Source of the DNA: Verrucomicrobiaceae bacterium UBA2429
GTDB lineage: Bacteria; Verrucomicrobiota; Verrucomicrobiia; Verrucomicrobiales; Verrucomicrobiaceae
DNA length: 64,000 nucleotides
Reading direction: 5' to 3'
Assembly: GCA_002343505.1 (NCBI GenBank)
Contig: DDQZ01000067.1
Span: 9,404-73,403 of the forward strand
The translations under genes and the position numbers were made by a program. Of this stretch, positions 44,001 to 52,526 are shown one piece after another. The notes under the pieces were generated by a model. That model was not told the origin of the DNA. It searched no databases and worked only from the letters and a program-made list of their open reading frames with translations. Numbering within the stretch: position 1 is the first letter of the stretch; every line of letters starts with the position of its first letter.

Positions 44001-46379
44001 TGGCCGCCCGCCACCGCCGGCATGACCGTCACCGACAATGAATCCCTCCAGCTTTCCGTGAGCCTGCCCGCCATGCGCCTGGAAAGCGCGGGCCAGCTCG
44101 CGGGCGCGGGCCAGGTGGGCGCGGCGGGCACGCTGCTCGCGCCGCTGACGGTCACACTCGCCAGCGGCTCGCCGGGCAGGCTGGCCGTGGCTGCCGAGGT
44201 CGTCATCCCCGCCGGCCAGTCCAGCGCCGCTTTTGACCTGCTGCCTGTGGACAACGCGCTCGTGGACGGCGCGGGGTCTGTCGAGGTCACCGCCGCCGCC
44301 GCGGGTTTTCAAAACGGCTCCGCTCAGATGATCGTGGCCGATGACGAGTCCCCCGCCGTGGCCGCCTTTCCCAGCCCTGCGGAGGGTCAAAACCCCGCCC
44401 CGCCTGATAGCGATCTGGCGTGGTCATACGATCCGCACAGCGGCGGCGCGCCAGACTCCTACGAGGTCTATTTTCACTCCGCCGGCGGCCCGCCCGTGTT
44501 CCTCGGCATCGTCAACGACCCCGCCTGGGAACTGCCGCGCTTGAATCCCGAGTCGGCCTGCCAATGGCGTGTCGTCTCGCGTCTCGGCGGCCTCACCCGC
44601 GAGGGGCCGCTGTGGACCTTCACCACGCCGCCGGTGGGTCCGCTGAACCGGTTCGGCTGGGATCCTCTGCCGGAGGCGGTCATCCGCGGCGCGCCCTTCG
44701 CCGCGCGCGTCACGGCGCTGGACGAGCACGGCTATGAAGTCCCGGCTTTCACCGGCCAGGCCGCCATCTCCGCGCAAAACGCGCTGCCCGACACCACCAC
44801 CGGCGCGGGCACCTTTGCCTGGCACTTCCCCTTTGCCACCTACTACCACGACGCCCGCAGCCAGAGCATCTACACACCCGCCGAGGCGGGACCGGCAGGC
44901 AGGCTCATGGCGATGGCCCTGGATGTGGCCGCCACGCCCGGCCAGCCGATGAGGAGCTTCACCGTGCGCATGAAGCACACCACGAAGCAGGACTATGTCA
45001 GCAGCCCGAACGCCTGGGAGGCCGGCGGCTGGACGGTGGTCTATTCCGCCGAGGAATCCGTGCCATCCACCGGCTGGCATTGGATCGAATTCGACACGCC
45101 CTTCGAATACAACGGCGTCCACAATCTCATGGTGGACATCAGCTTCAACAACACCACCTACACCTCCCACGGCGCCACCCGCACCACCATCACCACCAAC
45201 TACCGCACGCGCGCCTTCCTCACCGACAGCCAGTTCGGCGACCCCCTGCTTTGGGACGGCGGCACCCCCGCCGCCTCCGCCTACAACGGGCTGCCCAATC
45301 TGAAGCTGCGCCGCGAACCCGCCAGCACCACAGTCACGCCCGGCACCACTGGCGACTTCGTCAACGGCGTCTGGAGCGGGCAGGTCACCGTCCTCGACAT
45401 CGCGGAGGACACCCGCCTCAAAGCCACCCTCCCTGAGAACGACACCCTCTCCGGCCTGTCCACACCATTGCGCGTCGTCGCCGTCAACGACCTCCAGCTA
45501 GCCGCCGAGCCTCTCTTCACCGGCGGGCTGCAAAACACTCTGAACGGCGGCGGCCTCGGCGCCGGCTACGAGTATGAGTTTGAGATCGCCACCCAAGCCG
45601 ATTTCAGCGACGCCGCCGGCACCGGATTCCTCGCCCAGCCCATGCATGTCTTCGGCCCGCTGCTCGACGGCCAGCTTTACCACTACCGCGCCCGCGCCCG
45701 CGCCGCCGGACTCACCGGCGCCTGGACCGCGCCGGAGCGCTCCACACAGGATGCCACTCCGCCGTTGATCAGCTTCACCACACCGGCCGGCGGCCTTGCC
45801 ATGAGCGGCGAGATCCTGCTCTCCGGCGCGGCCTCGGACGCGGCCAGCGGCGTCGCCAGCCTCACCGTCAACGGCCAGGCCGCCGCCACCGGCAACGGCT
45901 TCACCAACTGGAGCAGCGCGCCCGCCTCACTGGCCGAAGGGCTGAACACTTTCTCCGTCTCCGCGGCCGACGGCGCCTCGCCGCCGAACACCGTCACCGA
46001 GCAGTGGCACATCACACGCATCACCGACAGCGCCGCCGACACCGACGGCAACGGCGTCTCCGCCCTGCTCGAATACGCCTTTCACGCCGCGGGCGAAAAC
46101 GGCGCCGCCAGCCTGCCCTCGGCCGCCGTCGAGCAAGGCGGGCACGGCCCCTGCATCGTGCTTGCCTACCGGCGTCTCATCCACAACCCGTCAGGCATTC
46201 TCTACCTCATCGAAACCAGCGCCGATCTCGTGCGCTGGGATCCACCTGGGGAAAATCCGGTGATTATTGGAATGACACCGGACCCCGATGGCGTCACAGA
46301 AACCGTCGTCGTCCGCATCCAGCCCGCCGCCGGAGAGGATGGCTGCGCCTTCGCGCGCGTTCGAGTCGTCGTGCCCTGA
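41016..46379 (+). CDS. Giant secreted subtilase (S8) with Calx-beta repeats
   Basis: This 1787-residue protein begins with a membrane or signal segment (LAAAVLALCCAAGVMLWLAG) and an inhibitor-I9-like propeptide (to about residue 205). The S8 catalytic triad is intact: Asp in VVVAVIDSGMDMNHPDL (about 253), His in DDHGHGTHCAGT (about 311), Ser in NSGTSMAAPHVSG (about 470). Then come a jelly-roll-like stretch with WNLDDIEILG, three Calx-beta repeats (about 809-905, 912-1007, 1012-1110), a fibronectin-like region and a Big/glucodextranase-like module. The tail includes DTDGNGVSALLEYAFHA. It is likely a large extracellular or surface protease, with the repeats as calcium-binding or adhesive spacers. 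Confidence 0.93.
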   Translation: MKPPSPRPLAAAVLALCCAAGVMLWLAGRDEARSFFPQDQAADARRSAASAPARPHMAQMMAAARPQAEDRFAGLPVLEEKLHEARAAGESVTRRLRLVRDESFKHPLIRVEDEMSGGRLLRQRAMVADHVMVKPLDPRMPEADLLKRLDVPGASVRRRMPASGVWLVAFPLAGLETVPDALARFARLRDVVRVAEPDYIVHAGTTAYPNDPSFNELWGMDNTGQSGGVADADIDAPEAWSLHTGSRSVVVAVIDSGMDMNHPDLYPNLWVNPGEIPGNGIDDDGNGYVDDAHGWNFVNDTDNPQDDHGHGTHCAGTIGAAGDNSEGVAGVCWEVSLMPLKFLNSSGNGTLADAVEAVAYSTMMGVTLSSNSWGGGGFSQALLDEIVAADSAGILFVAAAGNAALNMDMTPDYPGSYNVPNLITVASTTSADGLSSFSNFGLTTTHLGAPGSDIYSTLPGGGYGFNSGTSMAAPHVSGACALLKSFKPGLTHHQMRALVLGTVDAIPALQGRTVTGGRLNAFSALMASDDILLSPSQELTVRGPVGGPFTPGAQVFTLSNQSPDTAPWSFSVNRSWVTLSAAEGVLPPGASTTVTATLNEEAGGLLAGVRTATFTLHNSGTGRSQTRIMRVRVTPPPLYSFNLDTDPGWARDGQWQHGAPQGQGALNFGFPDPASGATGSSVFGVNLAGDYTADPGSAQYLTAGPFDLTGMNSVSVRFKRWLNTDHLPWVEAAVEVSNDGVFWAALWDNGGAAITDSNWTEVEQDLSLIADGRPQVHVRWKHHVTASGAYPYSGWNLDDIEILGVPAVQLRMTLPASVEEGGAPVLAKITALPVLPSDLVVSLSSSRPGENLGLPATVVIPAGEEEAEFVITPLQDTLVDGTQAVLVTASAAGYPSHEAQVLVHDDEQGALGLILPATAAEGAGVLAGAATVTLAAPAQADILVSLASDRPDKLQPQSSVLIPSGATQAVFDLTMQDDNLIDGSQPVEITASVANWPPATAGMTVTDNESLQLSVSLPAMRLESAGQLAGAGQVGAAGTLLAPLTVTLASGSPGRLAVAAEVVIPAGQSSAAFDLLPVDNALVDGAGSVEVTAAAAGFQNGSAQMIVADDESPAVAAFPSPAEGQNPAPPDSDLAWSYDPHSGGAPDSYEVYFHSAGGPPVFLGIVNDPAWELPRLNPESACQWRVVSRLGGLTREGPLWTFTTPPVGPLNRFGWDPLPEAVIRGAPFAARVTALDEHGYEVPAFTGQAAISAQNALPDTTTGAGTFAWHFPFATYYHDARSQSIYTPAEAGPAGRLMAMALDVAATPGQPMRSFTVRMKHTTKQDYVSSPNAWEAGGWTVVYSAEESVPSTGWHWIEFDTPFEYNGVHNLMVDISFNNTTYTSHGATRTTITTNYRTRAFLTDSQFGDPLLWDGGTPAASAYNGLPNLKLRREPASTTVTPGTTGDFVNGVWSGQVTVLDIAEDTRLKATLPENDTLSGLSTPLRVVAVNDLQLAAEPLFTGGLQNTLNGGGLGAGYEYEFEIATQADFSDAAGTGFLAQPMHVFGPLLDGQLYHYRARARAAGLTGAWTAPERSTQDATPPLISFTTPAGGLAMSGEILLSGAASDAASGVASLTVNGQAAATGNGFTNWSSAPASLAEGLNTFSVSAADGASPPNTVTEQWHITRITDSAADTDGNGVSALLEYAFHAAGENGAASLPSAAVEQGGHGPCIVLAYRRLIHNPSGILYLIETSADLVRWDPPGENPVIIGMTPDPDGVTETVVVRIQPAAGEDGCAFARVRVVVP

Positions 46380-46384
46380 CCGCC

Positions 46385-47653
46385 ATGAAACACCACCTCC
46401 CTTTTTACCTCCTGGCAGCCCTCCTCGCCCTCATGGCTCCGCGCGCGCAGGCCCAGCCCGCTGAGAGCGCGCCGCCCGCCGCCGGGGCCGCTGCCGAAGC
46501 CGTTGAAAAAATGCTCCTGCCCGGCAAAACCGTCGCCGAGGCCGTCACCGAGGTCACCGGCGTCGCCATCAGCCCGCTGCTCGGCATGAGCGTCGTCGGC
46601 GCGTGGACCTACTACTGGGCCGAGGACCACATGCGCGCGCGCCTGCCCTGGTACTGCCACCCTTATGTCTGGGGCACCGGACTCGTGCTCATCGGCCTGT
46701 GCTTTTTGAAGGACTTCCTCGGCACCGCCGCGCCCCCGCTGGTGAAGAAGCCGCTCGATTTCGCCGAGCTTTTCGAGGACAAAATCAGCGCCCTCGTCGC
46801 CAGCACCGCCTTCGTCCCGCTCGTCGCGCTCGCCTTGTCCACGATGCAGCCGCTGCCCGACCAGGCGCTCGCCGCCGCCGCCGCGCCCGGCCTGGCCATG
46901 ACGCCCTCCCTCGCCTGGCTCGAGTGGGGCCTGCGCACACCCTGGGTCACCATCCCCGTCGCCGTCGCCGCCTTTCTCATCGTCTGGCTCAGCTCCCATG
47001 CCGTCAATGTCCTCATCGCCCTCTCCCCCTTCGGCATCGTGGACTCCGCGTTAAAGCTCTTCAAGCTCGCCCTCTTCACCCTCGTCTTCGCCATCACCGC
47101 CGTCAGCGCCTGGGCGGGCATCGCCTTCTGCCTGCTGCTCATCCTCCTCGCCATGCTCGTGGCCGGCTGGTCCTTCCGCCTCAGCGTCTTCGGCGCCCTG
47201 ATGGGGCGCGACTTCCTGCTCAACAAGCACGCCACCGCCGGCGAGATCGATGACGGCGTCAAAGGCTTCCTCTCCCGCAGCACCGCCGGCGTGCCCGCCC
47301 GCACCTACGGACGCATGGAAAACGACGCCGGCGGAAGCGCCGTTTTCGCCTACCGGCCCTGGCTCATCCTGCCGGAGAAACGCATCCTCCTGCCCGCCGA
47401 AGGCCGCGTGCTCTGCAAGGGCGTCCTCCACCCCGGACTGCTGCACAGGGACGCGCCGGACGCCGCGGAAAAGACCCGCCTGCGCGGCTGCCTCATTCTC
47501 CTGCCGCGCTACCGGGGCCTTGAGGAAAGCATCGCCGCCCGGCACGGCTGCCAGGAGATCGTGGACAGCGCCCTGCTGCGCGGATTCAAAGCCGTGCGCC
47601 ACTGGTTCGTCGAGATGCTCGCCCTCGGCAGACCGCGCGAGCGCCTCGCCTGA
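46385..47653 (+). CDS. Membrane protein of unknown function with signal peptide
   Basis: The ATG at 46385 gives 422 residues. A signal peptide (MKHHLPFYLLAALLALMAPRAQAQ) is followed by an alanine/glutamate-rich region and five or six hydrophobic segments between about residues 60 and 280 (for example VWGTGLVLIGLCFLKDFLG and LALFTLVFAITAVSAWAGIAF). The C-terminal 140 residues are soluble, with FAYRPWLILPEKRILLPAEG. I recognise no named family. It starts five bases after the subtilase stop and ends 48 bases before an MFS gene on the same strand. Confidence 0.8.
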   Translation: MKHHLPFYLLAALLALMAPRAQAQPAESAPPAAGAAAEAVEKMLLPGKTVAEAVTEVTGVAISPLLGMSVVGAWTYYWAEDHMRARLPWYCHPYVWGTGLVLIGLCFLKDFLGTAAPPLVKKPLDFAELFEDKISALVASTAFVPLVALALSTMQPLPDQALAAAAAPGLAMTPSLAWLEWGLRTPWVTIPVAVAAFLIVWLSSHAVNVLIALSPFGIVDSALKLFKLALFTLVFAITAVSAWAGIAFCLLLILLAMLVAGWSFRLSVFGALMGRDFLLNKHATAGEIDDGVKGFLSRSTAGVPARTYGRMENDAGGSAVFAYRPWLILPEKRILLPAEGRVLCKGVLHPGLLHRDAPDAAEKTRLRGCLILLPRYRGLEESIAARHGCQEIVDSALLRGFKAVRHWFVEMLALGRPRERLA

Positions 47654-47701
47654 AAAATCCCGCGCTTTCCGCGCGGCCGCGCGTAACCTCGGCCCGCGCT
47701 G

Positions 47702-48991
47702 ATGTCCTCGCTCTTCATCTGGTTCCGGCTGCTCTTCAACTGCCGCTTCTACTACCCCGTCTTCACGATCCTGTTCCTTGATCTCGGCCTCAGCATCGCC
47801 GAGTTCGCAGCGCTCAATGTCGTCTGGGCCGTCACCATCGTCCTCCTCGAGGTGCCATCCGGCGCGCTGGCCGACCGCTTTGGCCGCAGGCCCCTCATTG
47901 TCGCCGCCGGCTGGCTCATGGTCGCCGAGATGGCCGTGCTCTGCCTCATGCCCGTCGGGGATCACGGCACCGTCCTCTGGCTCTTCGTCCTCAACCGCAT
48001 CCTCAGCGGTGCCGCCGAGGCCTGCGCCAGCGGAGCGGACGAGGCCCTGGCCTACGACTCCCTCCCGGAGCAGGACCGCGCCGCGCTCTGGCCCGCAGTG
48101 CTCGCGCGCCTCAGCCGTGCCATGGCCCTCGGCTTCATCGTCTCCTCCGTCACCGGCGCCGTCATGTATGATCATGCCAAAGTCAACGCCCTGCTCGCCT
48201 GGCTCGGCATGGACGCCATGCCGCGCCCCCTCACCCTGAAGCTGCCGCTGCTCATGAACCTCCTCACCGGCGTCGCCTGCCTCCTCGTCGCCCTGCGCAT
48301 GAGGGAGCCCGCCGCCCATGACACCCGGCCCCGCCTGCCCTGGACCGCCGAGACCGCGCGCGCCCTGCGGGGCATGTTCGGCACCGGCCTCTGGATCTGG
48401 AGGCGCCACGGCGTCTTCCGCCTCCTCGTGCTCGCCGTCGTCTTCGACAGCGTCATCCGCCTCTTCCTCACCGTCGCCAGCCAGTACTACCGCCTCATCG
48501 GCATCGGCGAGGCGTGGTATGGAGTCATCGGCACCACCGCCGCCCTGCTCGGACTGGCCAGCGCCGGCATGATGGAAAAAATGACCCTGCGTTCCACCCT
48601 GCGCGGAAACTTCGCCTTCCTCGCCCTGCTCACCCTCGGCGGACTCGCCTGCGCCGCCGCCGCCGCGCCCGGCTGGCCCGGCGTGGCCCTCGTCATGCCC
48701 GTCATGCTCGCCATGCGCTTCCTTCAGTTCTTCCTTTCCCACTACCTCAACGCGGAAACCGGCTCCGACCGCCGCGCCACCGTGCTCAGCTTCCGCGGCC
48801 TCGCCACCAACCTCGCCTACGGCGGCATGACCCTGATCTTCGGCTGGCACACCGGCTGGCTCAAAAGCGCCCGCGAACCGCCCGCGGACGACCTCATCGT
48901 CTTCGCGGACAGCTTGAAAATTTGGCCCGCCTGGTTCGCCGCCACCCTCCTGCTCTCCCTCCTCCTCATCACCTGGCACTCCCGCCGCTGA
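47702..48991 (+). CDS. MFS transporter
   Basis: This 429-residue protein has about 12 hydrophobic helices. The A-type MFS motif between helices 2 and 3 reads GALADRFGRRPLIVAAGWL. The N-terminus SSLFIWFRLLFNCRFYYPVF lacks a signal peptide, as usual. The substrate cannot be assigned. It is on the same strand as the preceding membrane protein gene and is followed by a 530-base gap without a clear gene. Confidence 0.9.
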   Translation: MSSLFIWFRLLFNCRFYYPVFTILFLDLGLSIAEFAALNVVWAVTIVLLEVPSGALADRFGRRPLIVAAGWLMVAEMAVLCLMPVGDHGTVLWLFVLNRILSGAAEACASGADEALAYDSLPEQDRAALWPAVLARLSRAMALGFIVSSVTGAVMYDHAKVNALLAWLGMDAMPRPLTLKLPLLMNLLTGVACLLVALRMREPAAHDTRPRLPWTAETARALRGMFGTGLWIWRRHGVFRLLVLAVVFDSVIRLFLTVASQYYRLIGIGEAWYGVIGTTAALLGLASAGMMEKMTLRSTLRGNFAFLALLTLGGLACAAAAAPGWPGVALVMPVMLAMRFLQFFLSHYLNAETGSDRRATVLSFRGLATNLAYGGMTLIFGWHTGWLKSAREPPADDLIVFADSLKIWPAWFAATLLLSLLLITWHSRR

Positions 48992-49095
48992 GAGCTGACA
49001 GACGGCCGGGAGCGACTGGGGATCGGAGGGGTGGCGCGGGGGCGCGGCTCCCGGGAGAGCACTCGCTATCGTCCAGCACTCCTGGGCTGCATCAC

Positions 49096-49114
49096 CCAAG
49101 CCCGTCGGGCTTGG
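49096..49114. repeat. Perfect inverted repeat, CCAAGCCCG / CGGGCTTGG
   Basis: Nine bases on each side of a single T are exactly complementary. The nearby sequence is GC-rich and non-coding. The absence of a following T-tract argues against an intrinsic terminator for the MFS gene. Confidence 0.6.
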
Positions 49115-49265
49115 ATGGGTTGCCTGTCCGAGTTGTTGAACCCATCCAGCAACTTCCAACTCCCGTTGAATGCCCCTGAAGCGCTCTTCAACTCTGTTTA
49201 TGTAACGATGCTGGTTGATTCCCCTCATCCCGCCCGCCGTCGCCTGAGCCAAAACATGGGAAGTC

Positions 49266-49478
49266 ATGAAACAGCTCTGCATCCCTTTCATCATCGTCTC
49301 CAGCATGGTTGCGGCAACCTTGGCACTGCACGCCCACGAAGCGCCGGTATTGTGGCCGGGATGCGCGCGCTCTCACCTTGGGCCAGAGCGGCGGCGCCTG
49401 GTGTGCGAGCGCGGAAATACGCACCCTGCCAGCCTCCCGGCAGCGACACGCTGCTCCGCGTCCAAAAAATTTTCATGA
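49266..49478 (+). pseudogene. Possible remnant of a secreted-protein gene
   Basis: ATG at 49266 begins a plausible signal peptide (MKQLCIPFIIVSSMVAATLA then LHAHEAP), but the following 45 residues have no recognisable character and end at a stop. It could be the start of a gene whose body was deleted, or a chance frame. Confidence 0.25.
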
Positions 49479-49485
49479 TCCTGGA

Positions 49486-49514
49486 TTGTCAAAATCCGCA
49501 GAATGATTTATTAT
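49486..49514 (+). promoter_or_regulatory. Strong predicted promoter of the glycan operon, leaderless
   Basis: TTGTCA (49486-49491) and TATTAT (49509-49514) are 17 bases apart and each differs from the sigma-70 consensus at one position. The expected start point, about seven bases after the -10 box, is the A of the ATG at 49522, so the first gene would be translated without a leader. Confidence 0.7.
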
Positions 49515-49521
49515 TGAAATT

Positions 49522-50730
49522 ATGGAAGTTGTAAAAGAGCCAAGCCGCCCCCTTCTCCTCTTTTGTCTCGGCACCCGGCCGGAGATGATCAAGCTCGCGC
49601 CGGTCATCCTGCTGGCCAAGCAGCGCGGCATGGACACCCTGCTGGTAAACACCGGCCAGCACGCGGACCTGCTTTCGCCTTTGTTCGACCTCTTCGGGCT
49701 GCATCCCGACCATGACCTGACGGTGATGTGCGCGAACCAGACGCTCAACGGCCTGCTGGCGCGCATCCTCGAAAGGCTGGACCCCATTCTCGAAAAAGCC
49801 GCGCCGAGCCATGTCATCGTGCAGGGAGACACGGCCACGGCGCTGGCCGGCGCGCTGGCCGCCTTCAACCGCAAAATCCCCGTGGCGCATGTCGAGGCGG
49901 GGCTGCGCTCCGGCAACCGCCTGAGTCCCTTCCCGGAGGAAATGAACCGCCGCCTGGTCACGGAGATCGCGGACCTGCACTTCGCCGCCACGACGCTGAA
50001 CCGGGACACTCTGCTGGCCGGGGGCGTGCCCGCGGAGCGCATCCACACCACGGGCAACAGCGTGGTGGACGCGCTGCACCACACCCTGGCGCGGAGCAAG
50101 CCGGGCATTGACCTGCTGGCGCTGCGCCGGCAGGTGGCGGGCCGCCGCGTGGTGCTGCTGACCACGCACCGGCGGGAAAACTTCGGCGACACCATGCGCG
50201 CCTATTTGCGCTCGCTGCGCCGTTTTGTGGAGGCGCACCCGGACCTGTGCGTGGTCTTCCCCATGCACCCGAACCCGAATGTGCGCGCCGCCGCCGAGGC
50301 GGAGCTGGGCGGGTGCGACCAGGTCATCATCACCAGCCCGCTCGGCTATGCCGACTTCGTGCATTTGCTCAACGACGCCTGGCTCATCGTCTCCGACTCC
50401 GGCGGCATCCAGGAGGAGGCATCCGCGCTGGGCAAGCCGATCCTCGTTTTGCGCGAGAACACGGAGCGCCCGGAAGGCGTGCATGCCGGAGTGGCGCGGC
50501 TCGCGGGCGAGCAGCCCGACCAGCTCGACCGCCTGCTGGGCGGGGCTGTGGCGGACAAAGCCTGGTTCGAGCAGGCCGCGAAGGCTGAAAAAGTGTATGG
50601 CGACGGCCGAGCCGCCGCGCGCATCCTGGATGTGCTGGCCGGCCCAGCGCCCGCCAAGGCCGCTCCGGCCCACTCCCCCGCCCTGCTGCATGGATTCGCC
50701 GCCGCCGCCCCCCTCCTGCAAGCCTCATGA
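49522..50730 (+). CDS. wecB: UDP-N-acetylglucosamine 2-epimerase (non-hydrolysing)
   Basis: This 402-residue protein shows the WecB pattern: CLGTRPEMIKLAPVI, VQGDTATALAGALAAF, HVEAGLRSGNRLSPFPEEMN, TGNSVVDALHHTL, TTHRRENFGD and SDSGGIQEEASALGKP. The conserved catalytic acidic residues and the histidine of HVEAGLRS are present. It interconverts UDP-GlcNAc and UDP-ManNAc in the cytoplasm, supplying a precursor for surface glycans. It heads a four-gene operon, and its stop overlaps the next start (ATGA). About 40 C-terminal residues are alanine/proline-rich. The mRNA appears leaderless. Confidence 0.94.
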   Translation: MEVVKEPSRPLLLFCLGTRPEMIKLAPVILLAKQRGMDTLLVNTGQHADLLSPLFDLFGLHPDHDLTVMCANQTLNGLLARILERLDPILEKAAPSHVIVQGDTATALAGALAAFNRKIPVAHVEAGLRSGNRLSPFPEEMNRRLVTEIADLHFAATTLNRDTLLAGGVPAERIHTTGNSVVDALHHTLARSKPGIDLLALRRQVAGRRVVLLTTHRRENFGDTMRAYLRSLRRFVEAHPDLCVVFPMHPNPNVRAAAEAELGGCDQVIITSPLGYADFVHLLNDAWLIVSDSGGIQEEASALGKPILVLRENTERPEGVHAGVARLAGEQPDQLDRLLGGAVADKAWFEQAAKAEKVYGDGRAAARILDVLAGPAPAKAAPAHSPALLHGFAAAAPLLQAS

Positions 50731-51683
50731 ACGACCGCGCCGCCAGTGTCTCCATAGACCTCGACAACCAATGGGCCTACATGAAGACCCAGGGCTGCGC
50801 GGGCTGGGAAGAGTTTCCCAGCTATCTGGAAAAGGTGGCGCCGCGCATCCTGGAGACGCTGCGTCTTTGCGGCCTGCGGGCGACGTTTTTCATGGTCGGC
50901 AAGGACGCCGCGCTGGAGAAAAACCGCGCCCCCCTGCGCGCCATCGCCGACGCCGGGCACGAGATCGCCAATCACTCCTTCCTGCACGAGCCGTGGCTGC
51001 ATCTCTACGATGACGCGGAACTGCGGCGGGACTTCGATCAGGCGGAGGAAAGCATCGCCGCCGCCACGGGAGCGCGCCCGCAGGGCTTCCGCGGACCCGG
51101 CTTCAGCACCTCGCCCGCCGTGCGCGCGCTGCTGAGGGAGCGCGGTTATGTGTATGACGCCTCCATCCTGCCCACCTTCATCGGCGGACTGGCGCGCGCA
51201 TATTTCTTCATGACCTCGAAGCTGCCCGCCGAGGAAAAAAAGCGCCGCTCCCGGCTTTATGGACGTTTCAGCGACGGCTTCACACCCCTGCGCCCCTACG
51301 CCATTGAGCCGGGACTCATCGAGGTGCCCGTGACCACCCTGCCGCTGCTGCGCACGCCCATTCATCTGAGCTACCTGCTTTTCCTCGGCCAATACGCCAT
51401 GCCCCTGGCCCATGCCTACTGGCACAGCGCCGTGGCCGCCTGCCGCGCCGCCGGAGTCGGCCCCTCCCTGCTGCTGCACCCCACGGATTTCCTGGATGCT
51501 GACGATGTGCCCGCCATGCGCTTTTTCCCCGCCATGCGCCTGCCCTCGGCGCGCAAGATCGCCCTCGTGCGCCTCACGCTGGAAAGCCTGCGCGCGCACT
51601 GGTCCACCGGCACCCTGCTGCGCCACGCGCAGAGCCTGGCCGGAGAAAACACCGCCTGTCTGCAAAAAGTCCAAGCCTGTTAA
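50727..51683 (+). CDS. Polysaccharide deacetylase (NodB homology)
   Basis: This 318-residue protein carries the NodB motifs: ASVSIDLDNQWAY with the catalytic and metal-binding aspartates, HEIANHSFLHEPW with the metal-binding His-x3-His, and GFRGPGFSTSPAV. A C-terminal RFFPAMRLP segment follows the barrel. No signal peptide is present, so it acts on a lipid-linked or nucleotide-bound glycan at the cytoplasmic side, or is a cytoplasmic deacetylase of a precursor. It overlaps the epimerase gene by four bases and is followed 22 bases later by a GT2 glycosyltransferase gene. Confidence 0.9.
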   Translation: MNDRAASVSIDLDNQWAYMKTQGCAGWEEFPSYLEKVAPRILETLRLCGLRATFFMVGKDAALEKNRAPLRAIADAGHEIANHSFLHEPWLHLYDDAELRRDFDQAEESIAAATGARPQGFRGPGFSTSPAVRALLRERGYVYDASILPTFIGGLARAYFFMTSKLPAEEKKRRSRLYGRFSDGFTPLRPYAIEPGLIEVPVTTLPLLRTPIHLSYLLFLGQYAMPLAHAYWHSAVAACRAAGVGPSLLLHPTDFLDADDVPAMRFFPAMRLPSARKIALVRLTLESLRAHWSTGTLLRHAQSLAGENTACLQKVQAC

Positions 51684-51705
51684 TCCCGCACCCGACACAC
51701 CCACC

Positions 51706-52500
51706 ATGAGCACCGCAGCATCCATCCAGGAAGTCGCCGTCGTCCTGCCAGCCTTCAACGAGGAGAAAGACCTCCCCAACCTGCTCGCGCGCATCCGCGA
51801 GACCCTCACCGCCCAGCCTTTCAAATACCAGGTCATCGTCGTGGACGACGGCTCGGCGGACCGCACCGCCGAGATCGCCCGCGAGGCCGCCGCCGCCATG
51901 CCGCTGCGCCTCATCCAGCATGAGAAAAACAGCGGCCTTGGCATGGCCATCCAGACCGGACTGTCCGCCGCCATGAAATGCGCGGACATGGTCGTGGTCA
52001 TGGACTCGGACAACACGCATGATCCCATCCACGTCATGGAAATGGTGGCCGAGATGGAAGGCGGGGACACCGATGTCGTCATCGCCTCCCGCTTTCAGCC
52101 CGGCAGCGTCGTCATCGGGGTGCCCGCCTACCGCCAGCTCCTGAGCATCGGCTGTTTCCTGCTCATGAAAGTGCTCGCGCCCTACCGCGGCGTGCGGGAC
52201 TACTCCACCGGCTTCCGCGGCTACCGCGCCAGCATCCTCCAGCGCCTGGCCGCCGTGCATGGCGAAGACAAGCTGGTGGAGGAAAGCGGCTTCGTCTGCA
52301 TGCTTGAGGTGCTGCTCAAGCTGCGCGCCCTCGGCGCCCGCGCCTGCGAGATCCCCTACACCCTGCGTTATGACTTGAAGGCCGGCGCCAGCAAGCTGCG
52401 CATCTGGCGCACCTTGAAACGCTACCTCGCCGTCGTGGCCCGCCACCGCTCCAGCAAAACCGAGCCCGCCCTGATGAAGGTGGCCGAAGCACGCGCCTAA
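51706..52500 (+). CDS. Glycosyltransferase family 2
   Basis: The ATG at 51706 gives 264 residues of the dolichyl-phosphate-mannose-synthase-like GT2 type. Motifs are VAVVLPAFNEEKDLPNLL, VIVVDDGSADRTAEIA, the DxD-like VVVMDSDNTHDPIHVME and SYRGVRDY-like GVRDYSTGFRGYRASIL. No transmembrane helices follow the catalytic domain, so it is soluble or peripheral. It probably transfers a sugar to a polyprenyl phosphate or other lipid acceptor in the operon's pathway. Confidence 0.92.
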   Translation: MSTAASIQEVAVVLPAFNEEKDLPNLLARIRETLTAQPFKYQVIVVDDGSADRTAEIAREAAAAMPLRLIQHEKNSGLGMAIQTGLSAAMKCADMVVVMDSDNTHDPIHVMEMVAEMEGGDTDVVIASRFQPGSVVIGVPAYRQLLSIGCFLLMKVLAPYRGVRDYSTGFRGYRASILQRLAAVHGEDKLVEESGFVCMLEVLLKLRALGARACEIPYTLRYDLKAGASKLRIWRTLKRYLAVVARHRSSKTEPALMKVAEARA

Positions 52501-52526
52501 CCCTCGACCAAAGCCGCAGCCGCTGT

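Larger units (their letters stand above)
48992..49521. other. Gene-poor stretch before the glycan operon
   Basis: This stretch has a perfect 9-base inverted repeat (49096-49104 with 49106-49114), a possible gene remnant at 49266-49478 and the promoter of the epimerase gene at 49486-49514. No T-run follows the inverted repeat, so it is more likely part of a dispersed repeat than a terminator. Confidence 0.55.

Noticed and set aside
49096..49114. Intrinsic terminator of the MFS gene
   Set aside because: The stem is perfect but is more than 100 bases after the stop codon and no T-run follows.
47051..49306. Long minus-strand frame across the membrane protein and MFS genes
   Set aside because: It is an antisense artefact of third-position GC bias; the plus strand carries two clear membrane protein genes.
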